NCBI GenBank assembly: GCA_020853405.1 | Contig: JADYYZ010000463.1 | Span: 1-5,004, forward strand | Reading direction: 5' to 3' | Source of the DNA: Acetobacteraceae bacterium | Lineage (GTDB): Bacteria; Pseudomonadota; Alphaproteobacteria; Acetobacterales; Acetobacteraceae | Length of the DNA stretch: 5,004 nucleotides | Shown: one piece after another, positions 4,426-5,004 of the stretch | How the letters are laid out: each line of letters opens with the position of its first letter | Numbering within the stretch: position 1 is the stretch's first letter | Notes under the pieces: generated by a model | Told to the model about the DNA's origin: nothing | The model's database searches: none | Seen by the model: the letters and a program-made list of their open reading frames with translations, nothing else | Made by a program: the position numbers and the translations under genes

Positions 4426-5004
4426 CGAAAAGAACCCCCTGGCGGCGCTGGGCGCGCGGATCGTCGCAGCCGCGCCCGGCGGCGCGCTGGCGTACCGCAT
4501 CGAGACCCGGGAGCTGGTGATCGATGCAGCGCGCGATCGCATCATCGATGTGATGACCATGCTGCGCGATGATTTCGCGTTCGAGCAGTGCATGGACATC
4601 ACCGCCGTCGACACGCCCGCCCGCGCCGAGCGCTTCGAGGTGGTGTGGAACCTGCTGTCGCTCTCGCTCAACGCGCGGGTGCGGGTCGTCGCCGCCACCG
4701 ACGAGGACACGCCGGTGCCCTCGGTCTGCGGGATCTGGCCGGCCGCCACCTGGTTCGAGCGCGAGGTGTGGGACATGTTCGGCATCGCCTTCGACGGCCA
4801 GCCCGACCTGCGCCGGCTGCTGACCGACTACGGCTTCGAAGGCCACCCGCTGCGCAAGGATTTCCCGCTGACCGGCCATGTCGAGATCCGCTACGACGAG
4901 GAGCAGAAGCGCTGCATCTACGAGCCGGTGAAGCTGATGCAGGATTTCCGCAGTTTCGATTTCATGAGCCCCTGGGAAGGCATGACCACGCTGCCGGGTG
5001 ACGA
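4418..5004 (+). CDS. nuoC: NADH-quinone oxidoreductase subunit C (30-kDa subunit), 3' end cut by window
   Basis: Peripheral-arm subunit of complex I that contacts NuoB and NuoD. The frame opens with GTG 4418 (MADEKNPLAALGARIVAAA), overlaps the nuoB stop by 8 bp and stays open to the window edge, giving 195 complete codons. The family signature is clear: WFEREVWDMFGIAFDG (112-127), PDLRRLLTDYGFEGHPLRKD (129-148), FPLTGHVEIRYDEEQKR (149-165), YEPVKLMQDFRSFDF (168-182) and PWEGM near the end. Separate alphaproteobacterial NuoC proteins are about 200-220 residues, so only a short C-terminal tail seems missing; an E. coli-like NuoCD fusion cannot be excluded because the stop is outside the window. 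The start is supported by coupling to nuoB and by N-terminal length; a weak GGGA (4405-4408) lies 9 nt upstream. Confidence 0.95.
   Translation, partial: MADEKNPLAALGARIVAAAPGGALAYRIETRELVIDAARDRIIDVMTMLRDDFAFEQCMDITAVDTPARAERFEVVWNLLSLSLNARVRVVAATDEDTPVPSVCGIWPAATWFEREVWDMFGIAFDGQPDLRRLLTDYGFEGHPLRKDFPLTGHVEIRYDEEQKRCIYEPVKLMQDFRSFDFMSPWEGMTTLPGD

Noticed and set aside
3790..4879. Long - strand open frames opposite nuoB and nuoC
   Set aside because: Antisense shadows of strongly conserved + strand genes, with no recognisable domains.

Overview
The window looks like ordinary chromosome from a high-GC alphaproteobacterium, probably in the Rhodospirillales/Acetobacterales. Three things point that way: the protein sequences (a 91-residue HU, a separate NuoA/NuoB/NuoC set, and NuoA with a YECGFDAFDDAR-type loop), the strong GC bias at third codon positions, and the gene order HU - tRNA-Val - ... 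- tRNA-Asp - nuoABC. The placement comes from recognition, not from a database search.

Layout, left to right. Positions 1-25 hold the right half of a terminator of an upstream gene; lon is the gene I would expect there, but it is not in the window. Positions 26-295 are a gene-free region with a probable promoter and several palindromes. They lead into a GTG-started gene for the nucleoid protein HU (296-571), which ends at a strong intrinsic terminator (601-629). Next comes tRNA-Val(UAC) at 672-746. A three-gene accessory block follows: a class V PLP-dependent aminotransferase/lyase-like enzyme (794-1996) and peptide methionine sulfoxide reductase MsrA (2023-2640) as a short + strand pair, then a convergent - strand ASCH-domain protein (2643-3128). 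A second tRNA gene, tRNA-Asp(GUC), lies at 3200-3276. After a 184-bp gap the respiratory complex I operon begins: nuoA (3461-3826), nuoB (3871-4425) and nuoC (4418 to the window edge, incomplete).

How the genes relate. nuoA, nuoB and nuoC encode a membrane-arm subunit, the N2-cluster subunit and the 30-kDa peripheral subunit of NADH:ubiquinone oxidoreductase, and they are closely spaced or overlapping. HU and the two tRNAs are general housekeeping. The aminotransferase-like enzyme and MsrA are 26 bp apart and probably cotranscribed. MsrA repairs oxidised methionine. The PLP enzyme resembles EgtE-type C-S lyases in its N-terminal half, so a shared sulfur/redox theme is possible but unproven.

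I found no mobile element, CRISPR array, phage gene or convincing novel multi-gene system. The points most worth a second look are the three-gene block between two tRNA genes, the unassigned PLP enzyme with its structured, Shine-Dalgarno-poor start, the dyads over the putative HU promoter, and the ASCH protein, which keeps a Lys-x-x-Thr pair like that of YqfB amidohydrolase.
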